From Ricinus communis (Eukaryota; Streptophyta; Magnoliopsida; Malpighiales; Euphorbiaceae), in contig NC_063262.1 in the NCBI RefSeq assembly GCF_019578655.1, positions 21,831,582-21,895,581 on the forward strand: a stretch of 64,000 nucleotides of DNA. The letters are read 5' to 3'. Below, piece after piece: positions 23,190 through 33,655 of this stretch; positions within the stretch are counted from its first letter, which is position 1, and every line of letters begins with the position of its first letter. Below the pieces are notes generated by a model. That model made no database searches. It was given only the letters and a program-made list of their open reading frames with translations, and was not told the origin of the DNA. Both the position numbers and the translations under genes were made by a program.

Positions 23190-23445
23190 CCTCATACTGG
23201 AAAAGAGTGCACCTTCTTAAAGTATGATCAGCTTGGAAGAATTTGATGCATTAGGAACAGAGATATGATATGGACATTCAGAGTGGAAAATTATGAACTC
23301 ATTTAGACTGAAAAGCCATAGAATTGCAAACCAAAAATGTTTTTTCCGTAAGAATTATGCATGAACAAGATATAGGCTATGAGCCTTGAAAGTAAAGAAG
23401 TGGAACAAGAACAAAAATGAAAGAGAAATTGTGTGTAGGAATACC

Positions 23446-26400
23446 TCAGCATTTATTCATAGTATCACCATCAATTTCTATGTGGCGAATGTGAGAGATT
23501 TTGGGCCAATCCTCCCCTTTCTCCTGTTTACACCTTTGTTTCAGCGAAGGACAGTTGTAGATAATTAAAGAAGAAAGGGAAGTGGGAAGCCCCTCTTCGG
23601 GTATGGACTCCAGCTTAGGACAGTCCAAGATATCCAACTCTATAAGAAAAGTGAGGTCCTGAAGCCCCTTGAAGTTCAGAGATTGCAGATTCTGAAGATT
23701 TGAGATTGTAAGACAGACAAGACTAGAAGGCAGCCCATCTTCTGGCATCGACTGGAGGTTAGGACAGTTCCAGATCTCCAATTCTTTAAGAGAGGTAAGA
23801 TAACAGAGCCCCCTGAAGTCCAGAGATTTCAGATTCTGAAGATCCCAGATGTCAAGATAGGTAACAGTCAAGGGCAACTCCTGTTCTGTCACAGACTGTA
23901 GCTTAGGGCAGTTGCTGATTGTTAGTTCCGTAAGAGAGGTGAGATGCTGAATCCCATCATAGTCCAATGATTTCAAATTTTGAAAATTGGATATTTGGAG
24001 ACAGGTAAGAGTAGAAGGTAATAGCATCTTCTCAGGAAAAGATTCCACATCTTCATTCTTGCTTATACTGAAGTATTTTAAAGAAATTGTTTGCAAATTC
24101 CATTTCATGCGGCCAGTAACAAGTTTGTCACAACTTTCAATGACAAGTGAGTATAATTTGGGGGGCAAACCTCCTTCTGGAAATGACTCGAGTTTTGGAC
24201 AATTATTTATTGCCAAAGCATAAAGAGAAGGGAGAAGGGAGTGCATACATTCAGGCAAGGATTTCAAATTTGAACAATCGCATAAGTGAAGACTGGTCAG
24301 ATTTGGGGCGTTTAAACCTCCTTTGGGGAAAGAAATTAACTTAGGACACTCCCTAATTTTTATGGATTCGAGAACATTGAGACCTTTAGAAGTTACCTCT
24401 GCTTCAGAGATGCACTCAAGGTTTTGACACCTATAGATTTCAAGACTGTATAACTCAGGGAACAACTCCAATGGGAAGCACTTGAGTGAATCGCAGTTTC
24501 CAACTTCAATTTCTTCCGATATGAAAAGGACACCAATTTTCTCCATTCCTTGAAGCAAAGGATCTACTGAGTGGAATTTTACAACTTTGAGACTACTAAA
24601 ATCAAAATTCTGCAACAGCACATTACGATGATCATCCTTTAACTTCAATTTTTGGATGGCTGGAGCGCTAGGAAATGAAGCCGCAAGTTGCGGACATCCC
24701 ACAATCTTTATTGTTGTCAGAGAAGGAAGGTTACCGGGCAGTGTCTGTATCAGGTTGGGACATTCGTTTATGTAAAGCTGTTGCAGGAGTGGGAAAGCTC
24801 CATTTTCCCCTTCATCTACATGACAAATCCACTCGCGCCACTGTGGCATTCTTTCAAAATGTAAAATTTCAAGGGAACCAAATGGCTTCTTCGGGTGTGT
24901 GCAACTTCCATAGAACTCCAGACCAACAGAAACTATGGAATCAAGTGCTATGATATAAAGAGATTTTAGAGACACTAGCTGCCCGAGTGGTGGTAAAAAG
25001 GAGCAGTATTTACATCTACTAAGCTCCAAGGTTACCATATGTGAGAAAGTAGGATTTGCTATCCAATCCGGAAATCTTGTACCCCCATAACCAACAATGC
25101 ACAAAGACTCCACATTCATATGAGGCTGTAATTGCTCAACTATGGCTCTTTCATGAAGTGAATCATCAGTCTCACCGTCCCATCTCAAGTCTAACATCCT
25201 AAGGTGCTTTTTATTCTTCAGATTAGCTGCCATAGCATCTTGGGCATCTGCAACATTTTGAAGATTCCAAATACAAAGGGATCCTCTTAGATTCTGAAGC
25301 TCCCCCAGTTCCTTGATACTGGAGCCACTCTCTTTCCCCAAAACGAAATCAGTTAACATTTCAAGCTTCGTCAGTTTACTCATCTTCAGTGGCATCTCTT
25401 GCAATTTTGTTTCTCTAATATCAAGATGACACAAACTGATTAAACTTGACATGGTAATTGGTAATTTGATGAGATCTTGGCACCCATACATTAATAAAGT
25501 TTCCAAGTTATACAAACTATTTATGGAGTCAGGTAACCTTTTGATCGATGTTCCAGACAGATCCAAATATCGTAAATGTTTCAAATTGCCAATAGTATTT
25601 GGCAACAGAACTACATCATCACACTGAAACAGAGATAGCACCCGCAAACGCCTGAGTGACGGCAATAAGTCATACTTTACCTTTCTATCAGTCCACCATG
25701 ACCACTTCACACGCAGAGTGCGCAAATGCTTAGCTCTATATATGCTCTCAAATTTGACAGAGGTGTCATGATTTGTTCTTAGATATGACAGATGACGAGT
25801 TCTCTTGGCAACTTCACATGAATCGCCATTCTCCCATTGAAAGCAAAATTCCCCAGAAACATATTTAGCTAAATCATTAATGAGGTCGTGCATGACGAAA
25901 GCTGATTTATACAGATGTGATTTCTGAAAGAAGGACCTTGATACGAGATCTTCAAAGTACTCAGCACCAACATCTTCCTTTTCCCTACTCCCTTTAGGCT
26001 GAACTATAAAACCTTCCGCTCTCCACAAAAGGATTAATTCCTCCTTTGAAAAATTATAGTCCTTTGGGAATACAGCACAATATGCAAAACATCTCTTCAG
26101 ATGTGGTGGTAGGTAATGATAGCTTAATCTTAGGGCAGGAAGAATTTCATCATTCGATAGCTCCCATAGAAGGCTTTTAAATATTCTTTCCCACTCCTTA
26201 GTATCTCTTTTAGAACGCAAGACCCCACCGAGTGCTTTTGCCGCTAAAGGCAAGCCTCTACACTTTCTCACAATTTCTTGACCAAGTATTGCCAACTCTG
26301 GATGTGCAGCTGAATTTCCTTCACCAAATGCATGTTTCGAAAACAACAGCCAGCAATCATGATCGCTTAGCTCTGTTAGATGATGATGATGGAGAACATT

Positions 26401-27372
26401 GCCCATGATTGACGCTACAGTTTCATGGCGTGTTGTGACAATTATCTTACTGCCCAGTGCCCCCGATTTCAAAGGCTTCCGCAGAACATCCCAGTTAGCA
26501 TAATTATCATCCCAAACGTCATCTAAAACAAGCAGAAACCTTTTTCCCTTCAACTTCTCCTTTAGCTCCAGCTGAAGGAGATTCAGTGTCGTGATATCAC
26601 ATTTCTTCCTAGTGACATCTTCAAGAATATCTTTTGTTACCTTGAAGACATCAAAAACTGCGGATACACAGACCCATGCTTTAAGATCAAATGACTCTTG
26701 CACCCTGGGTTCATTATACACATACTGAGCAAGGGTTGTTTTACCAACCCCACCCATACCCACTATGGGGATCACGCTTAGATCGTTGCCATTTGCTTCA
26801 AACAATTGCTTGACTATGGCCTTCTTATCAAAATCCCTCCCATAAATACCAACAGATTCATCCACCAGAGAAGTTGTTGGTATCTTGTGTGAATGCCTTT
26901 CTTCAATACCCTCTCTAAGACCAAGTGCTTCCTTTTGTTTCACTAGAAGTTCCAGTCTCTCAAGGATCTCTTCTAGCTTTGAGACCTCTTCTAACTTTAC
27001 TTCCTTCACCTTCTTAAATGGAGAAAAATTAGAGAAGAAGTTCCGCACCTGATCCACATCGGTTTGAGAAGTAGCTTCCACTTCCGACCTCAAACATTCA
27101 TAAGCGATTTCATCCAACAAGTCATCAGCTTCGTAGGCAGCATCTTTGAGCTCGTCAAGCCATTCCTTCACAGCTGGTTTAGTGATTTGCTTCTCTTCTG
27201 CATCGTCAAGCACTGCATTAACAGAAATCATGGTAGTCTTCAACTTGTTCAACAGTGCATCGTTGAGCTTTTGGCCTTTAAAGAAGTCAAGAACCTCGCG
27301 AGAAGCCATTCTATCAAACAACACCTGAAGGAAAGCTGACAGAAATGACCCTCCTATCAACGCCCCTGCCAT
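23446..27372 (-). CDS. CC-NB-LRR disease resistance protein (RPP13-like 1 type), 1308 aa, single coding exon
   Basis: This is an intracellular immune receptor of the CNL class. The N-terminal coiled-coil Rx-type domain covers about 1-150, with YEADDLLDEIAYE at 80-92. The NB-ARC follows in order: P-loop GMGGVGKT 205-212, RNBS-A FDLKAWVCVS, kinase-2 LLVLDDVW 280-287, RNBS-B SKIIVTTR 308-315, GLPL 373-376, RNBS-D CFAYCAVFP 428-436 and MHD 494-496. The kinase-2 Trp marks the non-TIR class. From about 570 to the end there are many leucine-rich repeats, with at least three very similar units of about 48 residues near the C-terminus (xNLKSLDxxGxxxLTSLxEL). The open frame extends 9 bases above the Met at 27372 but has no ATG there, so MAGALIGG is the start. 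No stop or frameshift is seen, so it is probably functional. The recognised pathogen is unknown. Confidence 0.95.
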   Translation of the reverse strand: MAGALIGGSFLSAFLQVLFDRMASREVLDFFKGQKLNDALLNKLKTTMISVNAVLDDAEEKQITKPAVKEWLDELKDAAYEADDLLDEIAYECLRSEVEATSQTDVDQVRNFFSNFSPFKKVKEVKLEEVSKLEEILERLELLVKQKEALGLREGIEERHSHKIPTTSLVDESVGIYGRDFDKKAIVKQLFEANGNDLSVIPIVGMGGVGKTTLAQYVYNEPRVQESFDLKAWVCVSAVFDVFKVTKDILEDVTRKKCDITTLNLLQLELKEKLKGKRFLLVLDDVWDDNYANWDVLRKPLKSGALGSKIIVTTRHETVASIMGNVLHHHHLTELSDHDCWLLFSKHAFGEGNSAAHPELAILGQEIVRKCRGLPLAAKALGGVLRSKRDTKEWERIFKSLLWELSNDEILPALRLSYHYLPPHLKRCFAYCAVFPKDYNFSKEELILLWRAEGFIVQPKGSREKEDVGAEYFEDLVSRSFFQKSHLYKSAFVMHDLINDLAKYVSGEFCFQWENGDSCEVAKRTRHLSYLRTNHDTSVKFESIYRAKHLRTLRVKWSWWTDRKVKYDLLPSLRRLRVLSLFQCDDVVLLPNTIGNLKHLRYLDLSGTSIKRLPDSINSLYNLETLLMYGCQDLIKLPITMSSLISLCHLDIRETKLQEMPLKMSKLTKLEMLTDFVLGKESGSSIKELGELQNLRGSLCIWNLQNVADAQDAMAANLKNKKHLRMLDLRWDGETDDSLHERAIVEQLQPHMNVESLCIVGYGGTRFPDWIANPTFSHMVTLELSRCKYCSFLPPLGQLVSLKSLYIIALDSIVSVGLEFYGSCTHPKKPFGSLEILHFERMPQWREWICHVDEGENGAFPLLQQLYINECPNLIQTLPGNLPSLTTIKIVGCPQLAASFPSAPAIQKLKLKDDHRNVLLQNFDFSSLKVVKFHSVDPLLQGMEKIGVLFISEEIEVGNCDSLKCFPLELFPELYSLEIYRCQNLECISEAEVTSKGLNVLESIKIRECPKLISFPKGGLNAPNLTSLHLCDCSNLKSLPECMHSLLPSLYALAINNCPKLESFPEGGLPPKLYSLVIESCDKLVTGRMKWNLQTISLKYFSISKNEDVESFPEKMLLPSTLTCLQISNFQNLKSLDYDGIQHLTSLTELTISNCPKLQSVTEQELPLTVTYLDIWDLQNLKSLDFRGLCYLTSLKELEIWNCPNLQSMPEDGLPSSLVCLTISNLQNLQSLNFKGLQDLTFLIELDILDCPKLESIPEEGLPTSLSSLIIYNCPSLKQRCKQEKGEDWPKISHIRHIEIDGDTMNKC
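26739..26762 (-). promoter_or_regulatory. Candidate miR482/miR2118 target site in the CNL P-loop
   Basis: The plus strand here, antisense to the transcript, contains CCAACCCCACCCATACC. That is close to the miR482/2118 core CCAATTCCACCCATTCC as I recall it, with three differences. These miRNAs are known to target the sequence coding for GMGGVGKT in plant NB-LRR genes, which is exactly this position. Pairing is a prediction only. Confidence 0.4.
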
Positions 27373-27540
27373 CCTTGTCAAAGGAATGGATCGAGTTGGA
27401 TCAGATTTGGATTTTGGTTGGAGGAAAGAAGAAGAAGAAGAATGAGAAGAGTAAAGTGGTTTCAGAACTGTAGTTAGTAGACTTCCACACCTACTTCTGG
27501 AGTGAAGGGACCAAGGGTAATTACAATTTGCCCCCTGAAT

Positions 27541-27879
27541 TTTATCATCTTAGTCAGTCTGAATTTTACTTTTTACGAAAAATCAATCTTACCCTTCGCT
27601 CAATAAGAAAATGTATCATATTCTACAGAATCAAACCTATGGGATTTAAGGAATGACGGATGGGAATAAAAAAAGAAATAAAAAAGAAAAGAGAGGGAAA
27701 AATAATAATAATAAATACTAAGTTTCCATTATAAATATTTCTAAAGAAAAATACAAAGTATAAAGAAATTTAGTGACATGGTTTAAATTCTTGATAAGAA
27801 AGTTTATTTGATTATTTTTATATTTTAATATCATATATTAAATTATTAACAATTTATATTTAAATTAGTCTTTTAGTCA
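27541..27879. other. AT-rich upstream flank of the CNL gene
   Basis: Intergenic sequence starting with a phrase similar to common plant non-coding repeats (TAATTACAATTTGCCCCC just before it). No gene or clear TATA box is supported. Confidence 0.4.
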
Positions 27880-28545
27880 TACGCTGCACAACTGGTATTA
27901 TTATTTAAATTATAAAATTAAATTGATAAATATAATCTAATAAATATTTTAATATTTAATGTTAATTTATAAAATTTTAGAAAATAATAATAAAAAACTA
28001 TTTAGGATAATTTCTAATTTTTTAAAATTTTAGAATTTTCTTAATATAATAATATAAAAATTACTTTAAAAATTTATTAATTAATTTTAATATTATATAA
28101 ATTAATATATAAGTATAATTGATATTATTAATTTTTTAAAATTAAAAATTAACTTTTATTTAATATAATATTAAAAATATTATCTAAAATATTATTTTTT
28201 AGAATTAAATATTATCTAATTACAAAACTAATTTATTAGTTTATTTAATATTAAAATATAATTAATATGTTATTTCTTAAGATAGAATTAGTATCATTAA
28301 CTAATTAGTAAACTATTTATTACTTAATTTAATATTAAATAATATTTAATGTGTTATGTTTTAGGATTAGAGTTAGTGTTTAATCAGGAATGTAACTTAC
28401 GAATCAATAAATTAATAAAAAATAATAAAATAACACATAAATTTAAATTTCATGTATCAAAAGTAAATACACGTATAAAAAATTAAACACACATGTCAAA
28501 AAAATTTTAACTTTCAAAAATTAATATATATATATATATATAGAT
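27880..28545. repeat. Dispersed AT-rich repeat B, copy 2
   Basis: It shares with 2118-2565 the landmark TACGCTGCACAACTGG at its start, the middle phrase GGATTAGAGTTAG, the 'cacatgtcaaaa' region and a terminal TA run. It is diverged and has no coding sequence. Confidence 0.4.
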
Positions 28546-28954
28546 TCACCACCAATATTAATTCAATAGTTATAGCTCATTCTTTCTAGGTCAATGTCTT
28601 ATAATTTTACCACTATTTGACTCTTTACCAACTTAGCTTTCTTCTAAAACTAGTAAATTTTTATAAATTTTAAAAAGATTAAAAAAATTAAAAATAATCT
28701 CACAATTTAATTTTATCTTTAAATCTAATCAATTCTAATGAGTTTTGAATAATCTAACAAAAATATAAAATTTCACTTTTTGCTATCTATTCAACAAAAT
28801 CGATTTGCAATTATCTGATTATGGTTGAAATTTAATAACCAAAATTATTAACGATACTAACGATGTAATTCTCAAAATACTGAAGTGTTACCAAGATAAT
28901 TTAAAGATCTCATTTTAAGACATTAAGCCTTTTTTTTAAAAAAAAAATTCCATT

Positions 28955-29425
28955 ATAAATACAAGATATAATTACTAATAAATCTTGAATTTTATACTTT
29001 TTAATAATTTTTATTTTATTGTTTCAAAATTTTAAAATATGTTTAAGAATATTTTTAAATGTTAATTTTATGGTGAAAGATGAGGTAATAAGTCGACTAT
29101 AATGTAATATGAATCAACAAAAATAATTTATCTTAGACTTAACAATATAGTCATAGACGTCTCATATATATGTATTTTTTCACATATCTTATATCTAAAA
29201 TCAATAAAACTTTTGTTAACTCACTAATTTGACTTTTAATAAGTAGAATTAACTTGTCAGATCATCTTTTTTATTATAAAATTTTAAAAATATTGTTGAA
29301 GATTGTCTTTAAAAATAAATTAAGAGTATGGATATTCATTTTTAAAATTTCAAAGCAATTAAATAAAATTATTAGAAAATATAAAGTTTGAGATTTAAAT
29401 GGTAATTAGGCATAAATAAAATATT
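28955..29425. repeat. Dispersed AT-rich repeat C, copy 1
   Basis: Landmarks in order are GAATTTTATACTTTTTAATA, TTGTTTCAAAATTTTAAAAT, GTGAAAGATGA, AATAATTTATCTTAGACTTA and AATTAAATAAAATTATTAG. The same order is found at about 35845-36345, on the other side of the Copia element. Its class is unknown. Confidence 0.45.
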
Positions 29426-29751
29426 TATTCACTATTCGATTAGTATTTTTCTCTTTTAACTTTGCTTTTCAATTAAATTGAAGTGATAAAATATTCTTAT
29501 TAGTTAATGATATATTAAATAAAAGATAACTAATATATTTTCTTTTAGATTTAATATATTATATGTTTTTAGATTAAATTTTTCAATATTGTCATATTAC
29601 ATCAGTAAGTCTTTTTTAATAATTAATTTTAATATTTTATTTAATAAAATTAACTATTATATATATATTAGTTGTATTTTTCCATTAATCATCTGATATT
29701 TTTATCTAAATTACCAACTCTAGCATTGTAAGTAGAAAAATTTTAACGTTT

Positions 29752-29756
29752 CTAAA
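29752..29756. repeat. Target site duplication CTAAA, left
   Basis: It matches CTAAA at 34789-34793 just outside the right LTR, proving a single insertion event for the 29757-34788 element. Confidence 0.9.
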
Positions 29757-30038
29757 TGTTGAAAGTAGAAATGATGAATTTATTGATATGTAATTCTGAT
29801 CTTTTACAATTGATTGTGTTGGTATTTATATGTACATATCCAACGGTAGCCTATTCTACTTGGTTGCCTTGGTATTTCTGTCCAACGTCCCTTTTTTTCT
29901 GGGAAAGGTTGGAGCGGCCTTTCCCTGCCACAGGGATGGTTGCTCCCTTTCTTCAGGGCATGTAATGAACTGCCCTGCACATGCTTTTCTGCCTGTGCAG
30001 TGTTTGAGGCCATGCTTGCTTTATTTCCTCTTTCAACA
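29757..30038 (-). repeat. 3' LTR of the 5-kb Copia
   Basis: 282 bp; on the minus strand it runs TGTTGAAAGAGG to CTACTTTCAACA. The polypurine tract lies just before it. It contains an imperfect form of the hairpin seen at 34725-34750. Confidence 0.95.
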
Positions 30039-30775
30039 CTCCCCCTCAAGTTGGGTTCATAGAGGTTGATCGAACCCATCTTGCTTAAAATTGAGTGATG
30101 CGTCTGTTTGTCAAGTGCCTTGGTAAGGATGTCTGCCAGTTGGTCCTGGCTCTTGATATAAGGAGTTTCAATTTCTCCTTTTTGAACTTTTTCCCTGATG
30201 AAGTGGCAATCCACTTCAATGTGTTTAGTTCGTTCATGAAACACAGGGTTTGATGCAATGTGACGGGCAGCTTGGTTATCACAATGCATCGTCATAGGTC
30301 CGTTGATTTCAATCTTCATGTCTTTGAGGACTTGCTTGATCCAGATGAGTTCGCTAGCTGTAGATGCCATTGCACGGTACTCAACTTCTGCACTAGATCT
30401 AGCAACAACATTTTGCTTTTTGCTTTTCCATGTTACCAAGTTTCCTCCTACAAAGACACAAAAATCAGTGGTTGACTTTCTATCACAGCTTCCAACCCAA
30501 TTTGCATCAGAGAAACCAACTATAGAATTAGAATTGTTATTCTTCATCCATATTCTTTGTCTTGGGGTTCCCTTTAGGTATCTGAGAATTCTATCTATAG
30601 CTTCTAAGTGACAGGTGCGAGGGGCATGCATAAACTGGCTCACCATACTTACTGCGAACGATATGTCGGGTCTAGTGACAGTAAGATATATTAACTTTCC
30701 TACCAAACGTTGATAATGTCCTATGTTGGTTAGAGGTTTTCCATCTTCCAGATTGAGTTTGACTTTGGTTTCCAT
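29804..30775 (-). pseudogene. Copia RNase H region, reading on into the LTR
   Basis: The Copia RT C-terminus and RNase H are visible: YQRLVGKLIYLTVTRPDISF, DANWVGSCDRKSTTDFCVF, RSSAEVEYRAMA, CDNQAARHIASNPVFHERTKHIEVDCHFIRE and LADILTKAL. The frame is separated from the RT frame by a TAA that replaces the Tyr of a KYTLDLL motif. At the 3' end it passes through the polypurine tract and continues for about 80 codons into the LTR. Confidence 0.85.
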
Positions 30776-30832
30776 AGGAGTGTTGGCAGGTTTAGCCCCT
30801 AATTTTCCAGTTTCTTTTAATAGATCAAGAGT

Positions 30833-31531
30833 TTATTTCCTTTGACATAGAAATAAACCTTTAGTAGACTTTGCCACTTCTATGCCTAGGAAATATGAGA
30901 GCTGCCTAAGGTCCTTAATATCAAACTCTTTCTTTAGACTTTGTTTGACATCCTTAATACCTTGATCATCATTTCCTGTTATTATGATATCGTCAACATA
31001 GACTAGAATGATGATAGTGTGTGTGTGATTGTGTTTAACAAACATAGAGGAGTCAGAATCACATTTAGTAAAACCAATTTTTAATAGAAAGAGGCTTAGT
31101 TTGGCATACCATGCTCTCGGAGATTGTTTAAGCCCATAGATGGCCTTTTTTAGCTTACATACCAGGGAAGCATCTATGGCTGATTTGTGGCCAAGGGGGA
31201 GAGTCATATAAACTTCTTCTTCTAGGTTTCCTTGTAAAAAGGCGTTCTTAACATCCATTTGGAATAGTCTCCACCCTTGATTAGTTGCAACTGAGAGAAG
31301 GATTCTGACAGTGTTCATCTTGGCAACCGGAGCAAACGTCTCTTGGTAATCAATTCCATAAGTTTGAGTGAAGCCTCTGGCGACAAGTCTGGCCTTGTAT
31401 CTCTCAATGGTCCCATCACTATTATACTTTATTTTGTATATCCATTTGCATCCAACGGGTTTCTTATTTACAGGAAGAGGTACAATATCCCAAGTGTTAT
31501 TCTTTTCTAACGCTTGAAGTCCTTCTTTCAT
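30833..31531 (-). pseudogene. Copia reverse transcriptase core
   Basis: An open frame of 232 codons contains CKWIYKIKYNSDGTIERYKA, ARLVARGFTQTYGIDYQETF, FQMDVKNAFLQGNLEEEVYM, LKKAIYGLKQSPRAWY and the catalytic YVDD motif. These are the standard Copia RT blocks in order. It is cut off by a stop after LFLCQRK, so pol cannot be completed. Confidence 0.9.
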
Positions 31532-31884
31532 GGCCCTACACCATTTGAGATTGGTATTGGCTTCGTAAAAGTTGGTTGGTTCAAGATGAGATGAGATCTG
31601 GCTTAAGTAGCTACGATATTGGCTTGATATGGTATCATAGGAAATAAAACTTTGGATAGGATTAGATACCGAATGAGATACATAATCTCTTAATTTCAGG
31701 GGGGGGGCAAGTTTGACGAGTGGACCTTCTCAAGATGATTGCTTTCTCCTGAGGTTGAGGTTGGATTTCAGAGATTTGGGGTTGAATTTCAGAGGTTGTA
31801 TCTCCAATTGTATTGTCTCCCCCTGAAGGAATTGACCTTGAGACTGGGGACGGCTCCCCCTGTAGAAAATTCTGAGTAGGGCTG

Positions 31885-32193
31885 CTAAGATAAAAAATCA
31901 GAGTTAAGCGGAAATACTAGCGGGCAAGGCCCATGAGGATTACCATGATTTCGGGTGGTGTAATAAGGAATTGTCTCAAGAAATGAGACATCACGAGAGA
32001 TGTAGGTTTTATGAGTATCGGGGTCATAATATTTATATCCCTTTTTAGTGGAGGAATATCCTAAGAACAGGGTTTTGACAGAACTTTTATCGAGTTTATG
32101 TTGACGGTTGATGTGAACATAACAAACACAGCCAAAGATCCTGAGGTGACTCAAATCAATTTTCCTACCTTTGAGAACCTCTAGGGGACTCAT
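31885..32193 (-). pseudogene. Copia integrase C-terminal part
   Basis: The motifs SPLEVLKGRKIDLSHLRIFG, KSVKTLFLGYSSTKKGYK-like and YISRDVSF are the GKGY-like C-terminal module of Copia integrase. It is out of frame with the upstream integrase fragment and with RT. Confidence 0.8.
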
Positions 32194-32528
32194 ATGTTTT
32201 AAAATGGTAGTGGGGAGTCTATTAATCAGGTAGGCAGCAGTTAAAAGGGTATCTGACCAAAAAATCGATGGGACATTATTTTGAAAAAGGAGAGTATGAA
32301 CGACATTGAGAAGGTGTCTATTTTTACTTTCAGAAATATCATTTTGTTGAGGAGTATTGATACAAGTGGTTTGATGAACAATACCTTTTTGTTTAAAGAA
32401 TGTAGAAAAATTTTGGTTTATGTACTCTATGCCATTATCGGAGCGAAATTTTTTTAAAGTAGCATTATATTGGTTTTGTATAATTGGAAATGAGAAAAAA
32501 CTTCATTTTTTCCTTTTAGTAAATACAC

Positions 32529-33302
32529 CTAGGTAGTACGAGAATAATCGTCAATAAAAGTTATAAAATATTTAAAATGATTATAGGAAGTAATAGGGGC
32601 AAGTCCCCGAACATCAAAGTAAATTAAATCAAAAGCTTTTTCAGATACACTGGAGGATAAAGAAAAAGGTAATAGAGTGTGTTTAGAAAATTTACACGCA
32701 TCGCAATTGTTGGAATTTAAGCTATAATGAAATAATTTATTCAAAACATTGTCGGATGGATGCCCGAACCGCTGATGCATTAACATGCCTTGGTTAGAGT
32801 TTGTTGACAAAAAACATTTCTTGGGTGGAGCATGAAGGTAGTAGAGGCCATTTTCTAGTTTTTCCTCACCAATCGTCTTTCCAGAAATTCGATCCTGAAA
32901 TATGACTGAGGTAGGTGAGAAGATGACATTGCAGTTTAAATTACAAGTAATTTTACCCACAGATAATATATTAGATTTAAATTCAGGCAAATAAAAAATA
33001 TTTTCAATGTGAGAGTTACGTAAATTTGAAGTGCCATATCCCTGAATTTTGACTTTCTCTCCATTTGCAATAGTAACACGGTGAGAATTGAAAACCAAAT
33101 TAAGGTTTTTGAAGTTTTTTGGATCCCAGGTCATGTGATATGTTGCCCCTGAGTCAATAATCCAGAAATTTTGACAGGGTTTTGAAGAATTTTGCAAGGA
33201 ATTTAAAGCAGTTTGAATCGAACCTGACCCGTCGGGTTGAGTTGACTCAAACCCGTTGGGTTGGAGAACCAAGGCCTGTAATTGGGCCAGCATTTCGGCC
33301 AC
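32529..33302 (-). pseudogene. Copia protease and integrase N-terminal part
   Basis: It starts in Gln/Ala-rich sequence (AEMLAQLQALVLQ). Then come the aspartic protease motif FWIIDSGATYHM, the GAG-pre-integrase motif HQRFGHPSDNVLNKL with CDACKFSKH, and the integrase start FDLIYFDVRG...YFITFIDDYSR. In FDVRG the Trp of the usual DVWG is Arg. The frame is lost after DDYSR. Confidence 0.85.
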
Positions 33303-33655
33303 TTGGGCCTGTAGAGCCTGGAGGGCCTGTTGTGCCTGATGGGCCTGCTGGCTCTACTAGCCTAGTGGGCCGTCTGGCTCTGCTGGGCCTGATGGATCGG
33401 GCCGGATTTGGAGGAGTCGGGTCGGGTCTAGTTTGGTTGATCCGAGTCGGGTTGATGTAACCCTAGGGAGTCGGATCGGGGCGTCATATAACTATCTGCA
33501 TATGACGCCCAGCCCCTATAATCCTTTTTTTCCCTAGGGTTTTCTTCGAGCCTTCTTCTTCCTCCTCTTCTCGGCCCTTCGCCGCTCCCCCTGTCCCAAC
33601 CTCGGGTTGGCTTGAGCTCCGGGTTTAGGTGCCAGCAACGAGCGCGATTGTGACC

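Noticed and set aside
27373..27381. Earlier start for the CNL (MTRMAG)
   Set aside because: The first codon of that reading is TTG, not ATG. A plant gene would start at the ATG at 27372.
33182..33460. Collagen-like Gly-Pro frame on the plus strand
   Set aside because: It is the complement of the Gln/Ala-rich Copia linker. The plus-strand reading is a by-product of the repeat.
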